From Micromussa lordhowensis (taxonomy: Eukaryota; Cnidaria; Anthozoa; Scleractinia; Lobophylliidae), in NCBI GenBank assembly GCA_964020085.1, contig OZ026598.1:22697450-22761449 (forward strand): a DNA stretch of 64,000 bases, in the 5' to 3' direction. The notes beneath the pieces were generated by a model. That model did no database searches. It saw only the letters and a program-made list of their open reading frames with translations, and was not told the origin of the DNA. The position numbers and the translations under genes were made by a program. Positions 55,528 to 64,000 of the stretch are shown piece after piece (position 1 is the first letter of the stretch; each line of letters begins with the position of its first letter).

Positions 55528-58500
55528 GTGTGTAGTATCGCTGTATATTTTTACTCGTTGTTTGTATTTTGACTCGCCCTACGGGCTCGTCAAAATACCG
55601 CACAACTTGTAAAAATATACAGCGATACTACACACCAAAACGTCTAATAAGATATATGTATTCAAACACATAATTTACAATGTATAGGCTTCAGCTACAA
55701 TACATAGATCTACTACTAAAACATATGTATACATACATGCACATACATGTACAAACTGTATATAACATGATGCATAGTATTAAAGCGAGTGAAAGAATTA
55801 ACTGGCTTCACTTAAGATTCCTACATGTACATGGTCTGATATTACTGACATATGAAGTCTATTTTTACAGCCCAACAAAGCAACATTGTTGAAGAGCCAA
55901 ATACGTGTACCTCCAGACAGTGGCCACAAGGGCAAGCATTAGATGAGACTTGTAAGTACTCATAACAAACATTTTTCACAATATACATGTATCTGGGTTT
56001 GAGCAGCTATACATATCTTCTACTAAAGTTGTACAAGTATATGACATTGTGCATAGAAAGTATAAGAAGCAGCTGGCTTCACTTAAGGTTCCTGGTCTGA
56101 TGTTACTGACATATGAAATGTATCTTTACAGCCAAACAAAGCAACCGTGGTGAAGAGCCAGATACATTTACCTCTAGGCAGCGGCCACAGGGGCCAGCAT
56201 TAGATGAGACTTGTGAGTACTCATGACCAACATTTTTACAATATATCTGGGTTTGAGCTGCTATACATATCTTCTACTAAAGTTGTACGATTATGACATT
56301 GTGCATATTATTATAAGAAAGTATAAGAAGTAGCTGTCTTGGCTTAAGGTTCCTGGTCTGATGTTACTTACATATGAAATGTATCTTTACAGCCAAACAA
56401 AGCAACGGTGGCAAAGAGCCAGATACATTTACCTCCCAACAGCAGCCGCAAGGGCCAGCAATACATGTAGATAAGGCTTGTGAGTACTCATAACAAAAAC
56501 TTTCAGAACATGCTGGCTAAATCTGTACATGCATATAACATTGTGGATAGTATATAAGCAAAGTAAAATAATCAACTGGCTTCCCTAAGGTTCCTATTAC
56601 TGACATATGAAATGTATCTTTACAGTCAAACAAAGCAACCGTGGTGAAGAGCCAGATGCATTTACCTCTAGGCAGCGGCTACAGGGGCCAGCATTAGATG
56701 AGACTTGTGAGTACAAACATTTTTAAAATATATCTGGGTTTGAGCTGCTATAGATATCTTCTACTAAAGTTGTACAAGTATATAACATTGTGCATAGCAT
56801 CATATAAGAAGGTATAAGAAGCAGCTGGCTTCACTTAAGGTTCCTGGTCTGATGTTACTGACAAATGAAATGTATCTTTACAGTCAAACAAAGCAACCAT
56901 GGTGAAGAGCCAGGTACATTTACCTCTAGGCAGCGGCCACAGGGGCCAGCATTAGATGAGACTTGTAAGTACTCATGACAAACATTTTTACAATATATCT
57001 GGGTTTGAGCTGCTATACATATCTTCTACTAAAGTTGTACAAGTATATAACATTGTGCATAGCATCATATAAGAAGGTATAAGAAGCAGCTGGCTTCACT
57101 TAAGATTCCTGGTCTGATGTTACTGAGTAAAGTTGTGCATGTATATAACATTGTGCATTGGTCAGATATTGCTGACACATGAAATGTATTTTTACAGCCA
57201 AACAAAGCAACAGTAGTCATAAGGGACATAACTCTGTGCTGGGACCACAAGTGCCACCAGGAAATGCGTCTGCATGTAAATATTTTTTTCAGCCATTATC
57301 AATATCACAAAAACTGTCATTATCGGTATAATGCATTATAATACTCATTACTTTTGAGGGGTACATTAATTTTGGAGAATAGCAATAGCTCAATTTGCTC
57401 ACCATTTGCTATAATGATGTTTATTTTGCGAACCTTAGGTTCTTGAGATGAGATGCTTTTTAACAGTAGATAATAACAAAACATGTAAAAATAAGGTATA
57501 AAATTATGCGATATTGTAAAAACAAAGATATCAAATTACCCTTCCTTTAAAATAGGCAACTTGTTAAGTGTGTAAGATCCTATCCCTAGTGAGCTTCGTT
57601 CAGGTGTTAAGTATAAATTTTCTTGTGTAGGCTGTAGTGCCTGCTATTTCGGTGAAACTACACGATACTTTCCATACGTGTCCTTGAACTTCTAACTAGC
57701 TACGGATAAGAACTCACCCTTCAGTAAACATCTGCAGAATTCTGAGCATTGCGGTGCCTCAAGTTCCAAAGATTGGTTTAGTGTAATTGTTGAAGCCAGC
57801 CCAAGATGAAAGAAGCTTTGCACATGCCATGGAAACCCTCCTCTTAATCAACAATGTAAGGCCCCATCCACACTACGCCGGAGAAATTTGAAACCGCAGC
57901 TTTATTTCTACGGTTTAACTCCTACCTTCGACACTAATCCGTCACGAAAACGGAGCTTTTCGAAAACGCTCTTCAAACCGGAAGAATGTGAAAACGCCGG
58001 CATTGCGTTTTAGTGTGGACAGAAAACATTTTGAAAACGGAGCTTTTGGAAAAGAATGACGTCAAGATAATCATGTGATTTCCCTGCCCTAGTCTACTTC
58101 AGACACAAATCCAAAATGACCGGTGATTGTTGGGGGATTTTTTCAAATTTCTCCGGCTTCTCAGCGTTTTCTGAGTGAACAGGCCGTTTAAAAATTTCTC
58201 CTGTGTAGTGTGGACGGGACATAAGCGTATATTTGCAATCTACACGCCTTCTGTAATATTTGCATTAAGAAGGCAGACGTTTCTGCAGAAACTTGTATGT
58301 AAAACTTAAAATTGTCGTTTCATTATGATCATTTCCATAGCGTTGAGGAAGCTTTCACTGCTCGGACAGTGAAACTATCCCTTCAACTACCAGTCGAAGT
58401 ATTACTAATAAGTATCACTACTTTTTGCCTATTAATTTCAGCTGCGATCAGAACTGTTGTCTTCTATCGCCGGGATGACATCAATTTGGCGGTGGGATTT

Positions 58501-58698
58501 CATCATCCAGAGCGACGCATCCTTCACGGAAAAACGTTGCCAGCTGGCTTCGACGTGGTACAGTTGACGTGGGTGAATGGTCCGGAAACCCCTGCACCAC
58601 TTATCTTGGGGGACAACGATGAAAATGCTACACTGTCAGCTGGACAGTTTTTTGCGTTGCCGAGAAAAAATCTCCTAAAAGTAGTAGCTTCTAATTAG
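50108..58698 (+). CDS. Novel zinc-ribbon protein with eight tandem phase-1 exons (430 aa, 13 exons)
   Basis: Exons: 50108-50165, 50337-50368, 53266-53367, 54006-54198, eight module exons (55029-55112, 55273-55350, 55871-55951, 56132-56212, 56393-56479, 56626-56706, 56884-56964, 57198-57275) and 58442-58698. Every border is GT/AG and the phases chain exactly to 1,293 nt including TAG. The start ATGGCG encodes MADIPSTSSGSGSG. Exon 3 encodes a ribbon CPSC...C...C with PVAVKKC, like the UPF0547-type CPxC fold. Exon 4 encodes ADVLYLHHNYNIVVLMHRKH and RYGTPGIAYDFLG. The modules are hydrophilic (EEPDTFTSRQRPQGPALDET). The C-terminus reads TVVFYRRDDINLAVGFHHP, PAGFDVVQLTWV and LSAGQFFALP. No signal peptide or membrane segment. 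I do not recognise the family. A nuclear or cytoplasmic adaptor is a guess. Confidence 0.72.
50369..53265 (+). other. Intron 2 of the zinc-ribbon gene
   Basis: About 2.9 kb between donors and acceptors that fit the model. It holds the tRNA-like segment at 51643 and a G run with three TTAGGG copies (51727-51760). No other exon was recognised. Confidence 0.55.
51643..51712 (+). other. tRNA-like / SINE-head sequence
   Basis: TGGCCTAGTGG matches the pol III A box, and about 40 bases on TGTTCAAATTC approximates the B box (GGTTCRANNCC). The arms do not make a clean cloverleaf. A tRNA-derived SINE head or a decayed tRNA is likely. No tail resolved. Confidence 0.4.
53368..54005 (+). other. Intron 3 of the zinc-ribbon gene, with a Tigger-like MITE
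   Basis: Apart from the MITE at 53539-53713 nothing is recognised. An alternative reading extends exon 3 past 53367 to a second GT near 53423, but that breaks the phase with exon 4. Confidence 0.5.
53539..53713. mobile_element. Tigger/pogo-type MITE with TA target duplication
   Basis: Termini CAGTGGAACCTCAATTTAA and, on the complement of the right end, CAGTGGAACCTCGATTTAAC. Both sides are flanked by TA (53537-53538 and 53714-53715), the Tc1/mariner-superfamily target. 175 bp, no coding capacity. Confidence 0.8.
54199..55028 (+). other. Intron 4 of the zinc-ribbon gene
   Basis: AT-rich. A small AG..GT interval at 54941-54962 would break the frame if included, so I did not count it as an exon. 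Confidence 0.5.
55029..57275 (+). repeat. Tandem array of eight symmetric exons with their introns
   Basis: The repeat unit is about 230-315 bp: a TTTACAG acceptor, a 78-87-nt exon starting CC(or TC)AAACAA and ending before GTGAGT/GTAAGT, and an intron with the shared words ATACATATCTTCTACTAAAGTTGTAC and GGTTCCTGGTCTGATGTTACTGACAT. Copies 4, 6 and 7 are the most alike; the first, second and last are most diverged, as expected for growth by unequal exchange from the middle. Exon lengths are 84, 78, 81, 81, 87, 81, 81 and 78 nt, all multiples of three with phase-1 borders. Confidence 0.85.
55356..55655. mobile_element. Foldback/MITE insertion next to exon B donor
   Basis: 300 bp flanked by direct repeats ATGTATT (55349-55355 and 55656-55662). 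The right half is a large hairpin: about 55512-55552 pairs with 55606-55648 (GACGTTTTGGTGTGTAGTAT and complement), and the loop holds a second near-palindrome ATTTTGAC...GTCAAAAT. A shorter pair, GTACAAATATCG/CGATATTTGTAC, lies at 55379-55436. It begins five bases inside the intron after exon B. Confidence 0.7.
57631..57856 (+). pseudogene. Penelope-like element GIY-YIG endonuclease remnant
   Basis: One frame reads CSACYFGETTRYF, then TDKNSPFSKHLQNSEHC, then FSVIVEASP and PPLNQQ. The YxFGETTR box, the KHLQxSxxC block and the final PxLNQQ follow the order of the GIY-YIG domain in Penelope-like retroelements. Two stops (near 57693 and 57808) and a frame change toward the end show it is dead. 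No reverse transcriptase part is adjacent. Confidence 0.5.
57862..58221. mobile_element. Non-autonomous DNA element with terminal inverted repeats
   Basis: Left end CCCCATCCACACTACGCCGGAGAAATTT; the complement of the right end reads CCCGTCCACACTACACAGGAGAAATTT. About 360 bp; the interior has GAAAACGGAGCTTTT direct repeats. Target duplication not resolved. Confidence 0.7.
58442..58698 (+). CDS. Terminal exon of the zinc-ribbon gene
   Basis: Phase-1 entry matching the last module exon, 85 codons and TAG at 58696-58698. Sequence features: TVVFYRRDDINLAVGFHHP, a PAGFDVVQLTWV strand-like region and LSAGQFFALPRKN at the end. If not spliced, the upstream frame from 58312 would give a hydrophobic start that looks fortuitous. 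Confidence 0.6.
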
Positions 58699-58924
58699 GG
58701 TTAGGGAAAATCTAGAATAGGTAAAGAGATTTTAAAATGTTTCCATTGGCATATTGACCTGATAACGTGAAAATTGATTTCAAATACATTGGTGAATCAA
58801 ATTTGGGCATTATTTTTTATCTTGTCATTCATTTTGAACATGTGCTCGAAAAAATCAAGAAAACAGTAACCAATATATGTAGTGAAGATAAAATACCGAT
58901 ACTGATGTGAAGTCACAGCATGAA

Positions 58925-58930
58925 AATAAA
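58925..58930 (+). promoter_or_regulatory. Polyadenylation signal AATAAA
   Basis: Canonical hexamer 227 bases past the stop at 58698, followed by a GT-rich stretch (GGTGGTTTGTTGTTGTTG). Good candidate for the 3' end of the zinc-ribbon gene. Confidence 0.5.
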
Positions 58931-59911
58931 AGGTGGTTTGTTGTTGTTGTTGTAAACAGGCCCTTACAAACTGACGGAATGATAATGATACCTCAACCCT
59001 CCAATAGGTGAGAGGTATGCTTTACTCCCCTACAATGGCCCCAAAGGTCAATGCTGCCTATGGAATGGGTAAACCCGGCTATCTGCCATGTATTTTTTGC
59101 CTATCGTTCTTCTTGAATTACGCTCGGTGAGTCCTCTTTTCTCATGACGACAACTTGAGTAGCCAGGACTTAGTGTCGGAGTGGGTTTAATTATCGAAGT
59201 AGAAATAGATTTTTGGATTGATTGAGGCAGGTTTACATCGGTAAATCATGACAAGGACAGAAAAAAAAAACAAGATCGCAGGTACATCTTGCGATTCTAC
59301 CGTTTACCGGGATGCGTTTTGTTGGACCTCATGAGTGTAACAACATCATTTTAGACGCGTTCGGTTCTGGTGAAATGTAAAACATGTACGGGAATTCCAT
59401 TTTAATAATGATAATAATAATAATTTACATTCCTATAGCGCTAAAATTATAAAAATATTCTAAAGCGCTTTACAAAATATTGTAAAAAGTATCAAAGCTA
59501 TTTAAAATGTTGAAACAAATTGTAAGCCAGTTTGAACAGATGTGTCTTAAGCTTAGAATTAAAAATAACTACACTGGTTGTTTCGAATTTCACGCATTTT
59601 CCCTGTTGTGAGAAATAGTCCACTGTTTTGATCACTTGGCGTGAAATCCAACTTTCACTGTTATGTCAAATAGGTTAAATTGAGGAAAATATGAAATGTT
59701 GAAGATTTGATGGATTTGGAAAATTTAAATTTGAAGTGAAGCGTTAGTAGACGGATACCAAACAGTCCCCTACCAACCTGGGAGCTTTTTTTTTTGCGGG
59801 GGTCAACTGTCTGGTAGTGCTTCCAACCAATCTTAATCCTATCAGTTTCCTTTTAATATTACTTCAAATTTCACTCCTTTTCATGTTTACCCCCGCCTTA
59901 AGAAGAATTTT
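58931..59911. other. Intergenic stretch with one dispersed repeat and a diverged satellite monomer
   Basis: 59404-59500 carries an AAT run followed by TTTACATTCCTATAGCGCTAAA and AAAGCGCTTTACAA, a form I recall at the 3' ends of many anthozoan repeats. At about 59605-59650 one isolated, diverged copy of the 109-bp satellite (GTCCACTGTTTTGATCACTTGGCGTGAA) precedes the array. Confidence 0.5.
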
Positions 59912-61943
59912 GATGTTGCACCTAATTCGCATAAATCCCATTTTAGAGTCCCACTGTCAAATGGTCCACAGTTTCGCTCATTTGGCATGAAGTGATTGCA
60001 GTTAAGATGCGTTTTTATCAGATGTTGCACCTAATTCGCATAGATCCCATTTTAGAGTCCCACTGTCAAATGGTCCACAGTTTCGCTCATTTGGCGTGAA
60101 GTGATTGCAGTTAAGATGCGTGTTGGGCAGATGTTGCACCTAATTCGCATATACCCATTTTAGAGTCCCACTGTCAAATGGTCCATAGTTTCGCTCATTT
60201 GGCGTGAAGTGATTGCAGTTAAGATATGTTTTGGGCAGATGTTTCACCTAATTCGCATATATCCCATTTTAGAGTCCCGCTGTCAAATGGTCCATAGTTT
60301 CGCTCATTTGGCGTGAAGTGATTGCAGTTAAGATATGTTTTGGGCAGATGTTTCACCTAATTCGCATATATCCCATTTTAGAGTCCCGCTGTCAAATGGT
60401 CCATAGTTTCGCTCATTTGGCGCGAAGTGATTGCAGTTAAGATGCGTTTTGGGCAGATGTTGCAACTTATTCGCATGGATCCCATTTTAGAGTCCCACTG
60501 TCAAATGGTCCTCAGTTTCGCTCATTTGGCATTGAGTGATTGCAGTTAAGATGCGCTTTTATCAGACGTTGCACCTTATTCGCATATACCCATTTTAGAG
60601 TCCCACTGTCAAATGGTCCACAGTTTCGCTCATTTGGCGTAACGTGATTGCAGTTAAGATGCGTTTTGGGCAGATGTTGCACCTAATTCGAATATATCCC
60701 ATTTTTGAGTCCCACTGTCAAATGGTCCATAGTTTCGCTCATTTGGCGTAAAGTGATTGCAGTTAAGATGCGTTTTGGGCAGATGTTGCACCTAATTCGC
60801 ATAGATCCCATTTTAGAGTCCCACTGTCAAATGGTCCACAGTTTCGCTCATTTGGCGTAACGTGATTGCAGTTAAGATGCGTTTTGGGCAGATGTTGCAC
60901 CTAATTCGCATATATCCCATTTTTGAGTCCCACTGTCAAATAGTCCATAGTTTTGCTCATTTGGCGTAAAGTGATTGCAGTTAAGATGCGTTTTGGGCAC
61001 ATGTTGCACCTAATTCGCATGGATCCCATTTTTGAGTCCCACTGTCAAATGGTCCACAGTTTTGCTCAGTTGGCGTAAAGTGACTGCAGTTAAGATGCAT
61101 TTAGGGCAGATGTTGCACCTAATTCGCATAGATCCCATTTTAGAGTCCCACTGTCAAATGGTCCACAGTTTCGCTCATTTGGCGTGAAGTCATTGCAGTT
61201 AAGATGCGTTTTGGGCAGATGTTGCACCTAATTCGCATAGATCCCATTTTAGAGTCCCACTGTCAAATGGTCCACAGTTTCGCTCATTTGGCGTAACGTG
61301 ATTGCAGTTAAGATGCGTTTGGGGCAGATGTTGCACCTAATTCGCATAGATCCCATTTTAGAGTCCCAATGTCAAATGGTCCACAGTTTCGCTCATTTGG
61401 CGTAAAGTCATTGCAGTTAAGATGCGTTTTGAGCAGATGTTGCACCTAATTCGCATGGATCCCATTTTAGAGTCCCACTGTCAAATGGTCCACAGTTTCG
61501 CTCAGTTGGCGTAAAGTGACTGCAGTTAAGATGCGTTTGGGGCAGATGTTGCACCTAATTCGCATAGATCCCATTTTAGAGTCCCACTGTCAAATGGTCC
61601 ACAGTTTCGCTCATTTGGCGTGAAGTCATTGCAGTTAAGATGCGTTTTGAGCAGATGTTGCACCTAATTCGCATGGATCCCATTTTAGAGTCCCAATGTC
61701 AAATGGTCCACAGTTTTGCTCATTTGGCGTGGAGTGATTGGAGTTAAGATGCGTTTTGGGCAGATGTTGCACCTAATTCGCATACATGTATATCCCATTT
61801 TAGAGTCCCAATGTCAAGTGGTCCACAGTTTCGCTCATTTGGCGTAAAGTGATTTCAGTTAAGATGCGTTTTGGGCAGATGTTGCACCTAATTTGCATAT
61901 ACCCATTTTAGAGTCCCAATGTCAAGTGGTCCACAATTTCGCT
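59912..61943. repeat. 109-bp satellite, about 19 copies
   Basis: Units begin GATGTTGCACCTAATTCGCA; starts at 59912, 60021, 60130, 60238, 60347, 60456, 60565, 60673, 60782, 60891, 61000, 61109, 61218, 61327, 61436, 61545, 61654, 61763 and 61878 (last one partial, previous one 6 bp longer). Conserved words: GAGTCCCACTGTCAAATGG and TCGCTCATTTGGCGT. Short stretches of two-unit alternation exist (ATAGATCC/ATGGATCC). It stops inside a unit at 61943, exactly where the LINE begins. Confidence 0.95.
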
Positions 61944-62077
61944 GGGACGAGACCGGCATGGCGGACGGACGCACTTTTTAGAGCTCCGTCCTTAGCCCGT
62001 ATTTCCCTTCTAGCGAAACAGTTTTCTGTTCGTAGAGCTACTTGTTTCTCGATTAGAGCAGACAGTTAACATGGTAC
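61944..62077 (+). promoter_or_regulatory. LINE 5' UTR with YY1-like site
   Basis: CATGGCGG at 61957-61964 resembles the AAnATGGCGnC consensus of YY1, which in human L1 fixes transcription start at the element's first base. It lies 13 bases from the inferred start. Function is inferred by analogy. Confidence 0.45.
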
Positions 62078-62929
62078 ATGGGAAATAAGAAGAGAAAAAA
62101 GAGATCCAGCAGCCCTAAAGCTTCACAAACCGGCAACGCGAAGCTTCCACGTGTAAATAGCAAGAACATGGATTCACCAGACAACACTCTTTCGCCGGTA
62201 ACTCTCAATGCTATCATGGATACTCTTAGTTCCCTTGGCGAAAAAATGGACAACAACTTCAAGACGCTTAGAGAGGAAATGGAAATTTTCAAGCAGGATT
62301 TAAAGGCCGAAGTCCAAGTGTTAAGAAACACTGTGTCCGAATTAGAAATGGCCGCACAAATGTCTTCGTCCAAAATTGAATCTCTTGAGGCGAGCAACAA
62401 GTCGCTGTCGATGTCACTGGCCTCTCAGGTAAAAGAAATTGCTACGCTACGAGCAGAATTAAAGAAGCAAAAAGAAAAGGTTTTACATATGGAAGAGTAC
62501 TCGCGGAGAGAAAACTTAATATTCAGAAACATCCCTGAACGCCCAAGCGAGAACTGTAGAGAGCTGATCTTCGACATCATGACCAAAGAAATGGACATAG
62601 AAACAAGTCAAATGCGTTGTCATGCGGTACACAGGATGGGAAAATCCATTCAAGGCAGACCTCGACCGATTATTGTCAGATTTTTGTGCAGGGAAGACAA
62701 GGAGGTTGTCTTTCGAAAGAGGAATCTACTAAAAGAATCTATTCACTTCCCAGATGCGTACATAACCCTAGATTACCCGAGTGAAATCCAAGATGAGAGA
62801 GCTGTTCTAATCAAAGCGATGCTGAAAGCCCAAGCAAGCGGCACACAAGCGAAAGTCATCGGAAGAACTCTAAAAATTGGAAGTGCGAGCTACACAAGCA
62901 AGAATGTACCCAAAGAACTATTAGAGTAA
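62078..62929 (+). CDS. LINE ORF1 protein (L1 ORF1p-like)
   Basis: 283 codons. The N-terminus is basic (MGNKKRKKRSSSP). About residues 45-140 form a heptad-rich coiled coil (NNFKTLREEMEIFKQDL, ALRAELKKQKEKVLHMEE-type heptads). From about 145 comes an RRM-like domain (RRENLIFRNIPERP, then HRMGKSIQGRPRPIIVRF). The end is the C-terminal domain (FPDAYITLDYPSEIQDER). This is the trimeric RNA-binding chaperone layout of L1-type ORF1p. The ATG at 62078 sits about 134 bases into the element; an earlier ATG at 62071 is not in frame. Confidence 0.87.
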   Translation: MGNKKRKKRSSSPKASQTGNAKLPRVNSKNMDSPDNTLSPVTLNAIMDTLSSLGEKMDNNFKTLREEMEIFKQDLKAEVQVLRNTVSELEMAAQMSSSKIESLEASNKSLSMSLASQVKEIATLRAELKKQKEKVLHMEEYSRRENLIFRNIPERPSENCRELIFDIMTKEMDIETSQMRCHAVHRMGKSIQGRPRPIIVRFLCREDKEVVFRKRNLLKESIHFPDAYITLDYPSEIQDERAVLIKAMLKAQASGTQAKVIGRTLKIGSASYTSKNVPKELLE

Positions 62930-63383
62930 GTTTATCTTAACGATACTTGAGCTTAGTACCTTTGAAGCGGGCAAGGCAATTAGGGATGCTCTAGAGAACG
63001 CAACGCGAAAAATAATTTTGTGAGGGGAGGGAAAAGGGTAAGAAGGTCATTGTGTCAGTAAACTGCTCTCTGTTCTTTTTTTTCTTTGACAGAGAATTAG
63101 CATGATCAGGTCAAAATGGACCTTAATTTTAGTTAGTTGGAATATTTTTCTGTTAGTATTTGTTATTCATCGTTTCAATTTAATTCTTGTTGTTTACCTT
63201 TTTAATTTCTTTCCTACAATGCTACAACGCTACATACTTGACATGAAGTTAGCATATTATAGGAGACAAAATTTATTATGCTCAACATTCACATGCAAAG
63301 ATCAAGTGTTCTCGCACCTCTTGAAACAATGATACAAAAGAATTATATAGAATACCAGAGGGAATTTGAAACCAATTTTTAAT
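62930..63383 (+). other. LINE inter-ORF spacer
   Basis: 454 bp between ORF1 and ORF2. The AT-rich frame at 63102-63332 shows no protein pattern. ORF2 would need reinitiation or its own translation signal. Confidence 0.6.
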
Positions 63384-64000
63384 ATGAACGACTTAAAAAC
63401 ATTTCAAATCAAAATTGTCACCCTTAATGTTAGAGGTTTAAACGGGTCCACTAAAAGGCGGTCAATTTTCAGATGGCTACACAATCAAAAAGCACATTTC
63501 TATTTTCTGCAAGAAACTTACAGCGATGAAAAAACAAAAGCTTCGTGGGAAGCAGAGTGGGGTGGAAAGATTTTCTGTAGTCATGGAACAAAACACAGCA
63601 AAGGTGTCATGATTTTACTGAACCCAAAGTATGACATCGATGTGATAAAATTCGAGAAAGACAACCAGGGAAGATTAATTGTTCTTGATACAAAAATGAA
63701 TGGCGCAAACTTAGTGCTAATGAACCTTTACGCTCCAAACGACATTTCTCAACAGGTACAGTTTTTCGAAAAGGTTATGAATAGGCTCTCAAATTACGCG
63801 GATGAAAACATTATAATTGGCGGTGATTTGAACTGTCCTCTCACTGAGTTGGACAAAATAGGAGGGAAACCTGTAGAAAATAAAAAGCGTGTTAGGGATA
63901 AAATTTCCCAATTGTCAAATCTATACTCTTTGCAAGACGTTTGGCGTGAAATGAATCCCAAAGAGAAACAATTTACCTGGAGAGACAAAGCATATAAAGT
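63384..64000 (+). CDS. LINE ORF2, apurinic-like endonuclease domain (partial at window edge)
   Basis: 205 codons from ATGAACGACTTA are open to the end of the window. Endonuclease motifs in order: IVTLNVRGLNG (catalytic Asn region), YFLQETYSD (catalytic Glu), VLMNLYAPND (Tyr-Ala-Pro-Asn) and IIGGDLNCPL (Asp/Asn pair), then FTWRDKA. The distal SDH motif and the reverse transcriptase are beyond the window. The form is that of the L1/Tx1 group of APE-type non-LTR elements. Confidence 0.9.
   Translation, partial: MNDLKTFQIKIVTLNVRGLNGSTKRRSIFRWLHNQKAHFYFLQETYSDEKTKASWEAEWGGKIFCSHGTKHSKGVMILLNPKYDIDVIKFEKDNQGRLIVLDTKMNGANLVLMNLYAPNDISQQVQFFEKVMNRLSNYADENIIIGGDLNCPLTELDKIGGKPVENKKRVRDKISQLSNLYSLQDVWREMNPKEKQFTWRDKAYK

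Larger units (their letters stand above)
57276..58441 (+). other. Last intron of the zinc-ribbon gene, with mobile-element remnants
   Basis: Contains a Penelope-like endonuclease remnant (57631-57856) and a terminal-inverted-repeat element (57862-58221). The acceptor used is TTAATTTCAG at 58432-58441. Confidence 0.6.
61944..64000 (+). mobile_element. L1-like LINE, 5' end and part of ORF2 (runs off the window)
   Basis: Begins GGGACGAGACCGGCATGGCGG, has a 134-bp 5' UTR, ORF1 (62078-62929), a 454-bp spacer and ORF2 from 63384 to the window end. The start is G-rich with an ATGGCGG word like the YY1 site at the head of mammalian L1 5' UTRs. The 3' end and target duplication are outside the window. 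Both ORFs are open as far as visible, so the copy may be full length. Confidence 0.88.

Noticed and set aside
59912..61943. CRISPR-like array
   Set aside because: Units are head-to-tail copies of one 109-bp sequence with no unique spacers, in a eukaryotic genome.
63102..63332. 76-codon ORF between LINE ORF1 and ORF2
   Set aside because: AT-rich hydrophobic frame without homology; inter-ORF spacer is the simpler reading.

Overview
This is nuclear DNA from an animal. It has spliced genes, very large AT-rich introns and many eukaryotic transposable elements (BEL/Pao and Ty3/gypsy LTR retrotransposons, LINEs, MITEs, Penelope-like, KDZ and CACTA-like fragments). The mix of BEL/Pao elements, lineage-expanded zinc-ribbon/HECT genes, GTCGA-palindrome repeats and familiar dispersed repeats fits an anthozoan cnidarian, most likely a stony coral. 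That assignment rests on recall of such families, not on a search. There is no prokaryotic operon, CRISPR array or complete canonical tRNA.

Layout. 1-515 and 7800-8192 hold palindrome-rich GTCGA repeat arrays in opposite orientation. 5143-6578 (minus) holds the 3' exons of a coiled-coil, CCDC106-like gene. 8226-10747 holds DNA-transposon remnants: a KDZ-like transposase end (plus), a PHD-like exon and a CACTA-like ORF (minus), with a perfect six-unit heat-shock-element match at 9403-9430. 11281-22372 (minus) is a zinc-ribbon/HECT E3 ligase-like gene with one premature stop. Its intron contains a decayed BEL/Pao element (12606-19986, target duplication CGCAC). 24506-38190 (minus) is a decaying ATPase-like gene with phase-1 linker exons, some tandemly duplicated. 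A Ty3/gypsy element (31033-35773, target duplication GGCAA) sits inside one of its coding exons. 29218-30080 is a 5'-truncated CR1/L2-like LINE.

40230-49970 is a 10-bp minisatellite split by an apparently intact BEL/Pao element (41420-48540) with a single 2,048-codon ORF and 361-bp LTRs differing at only 4 positions.

50108-58698 (plus) is the best new gene: 13 exons that join in frame to 430 codons, encoding a CPxC zinc ribbon, an unknown domain, eight tandem copies of a 26-29-codon phase-1 exon, and an unknown C-terminal domain. 59912-61943 is a 109-bp satellite (about 19 copies). It ends exactly where an L1-like LINE begins (61944 to the window end: ORF1, then the ORF2 endonuclease cut by the window edge).

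Most coding capacity belongs to mobile elements. Host genes here have been repeatedly interrupted, and two of the host-type genes show inactivating changes. The strongest leads are the tandem symmetric-exon gene, the satellite-LINE junction, the intact BEL element nested in a minisatellite, and the exon-interrupting gypsy insertion.
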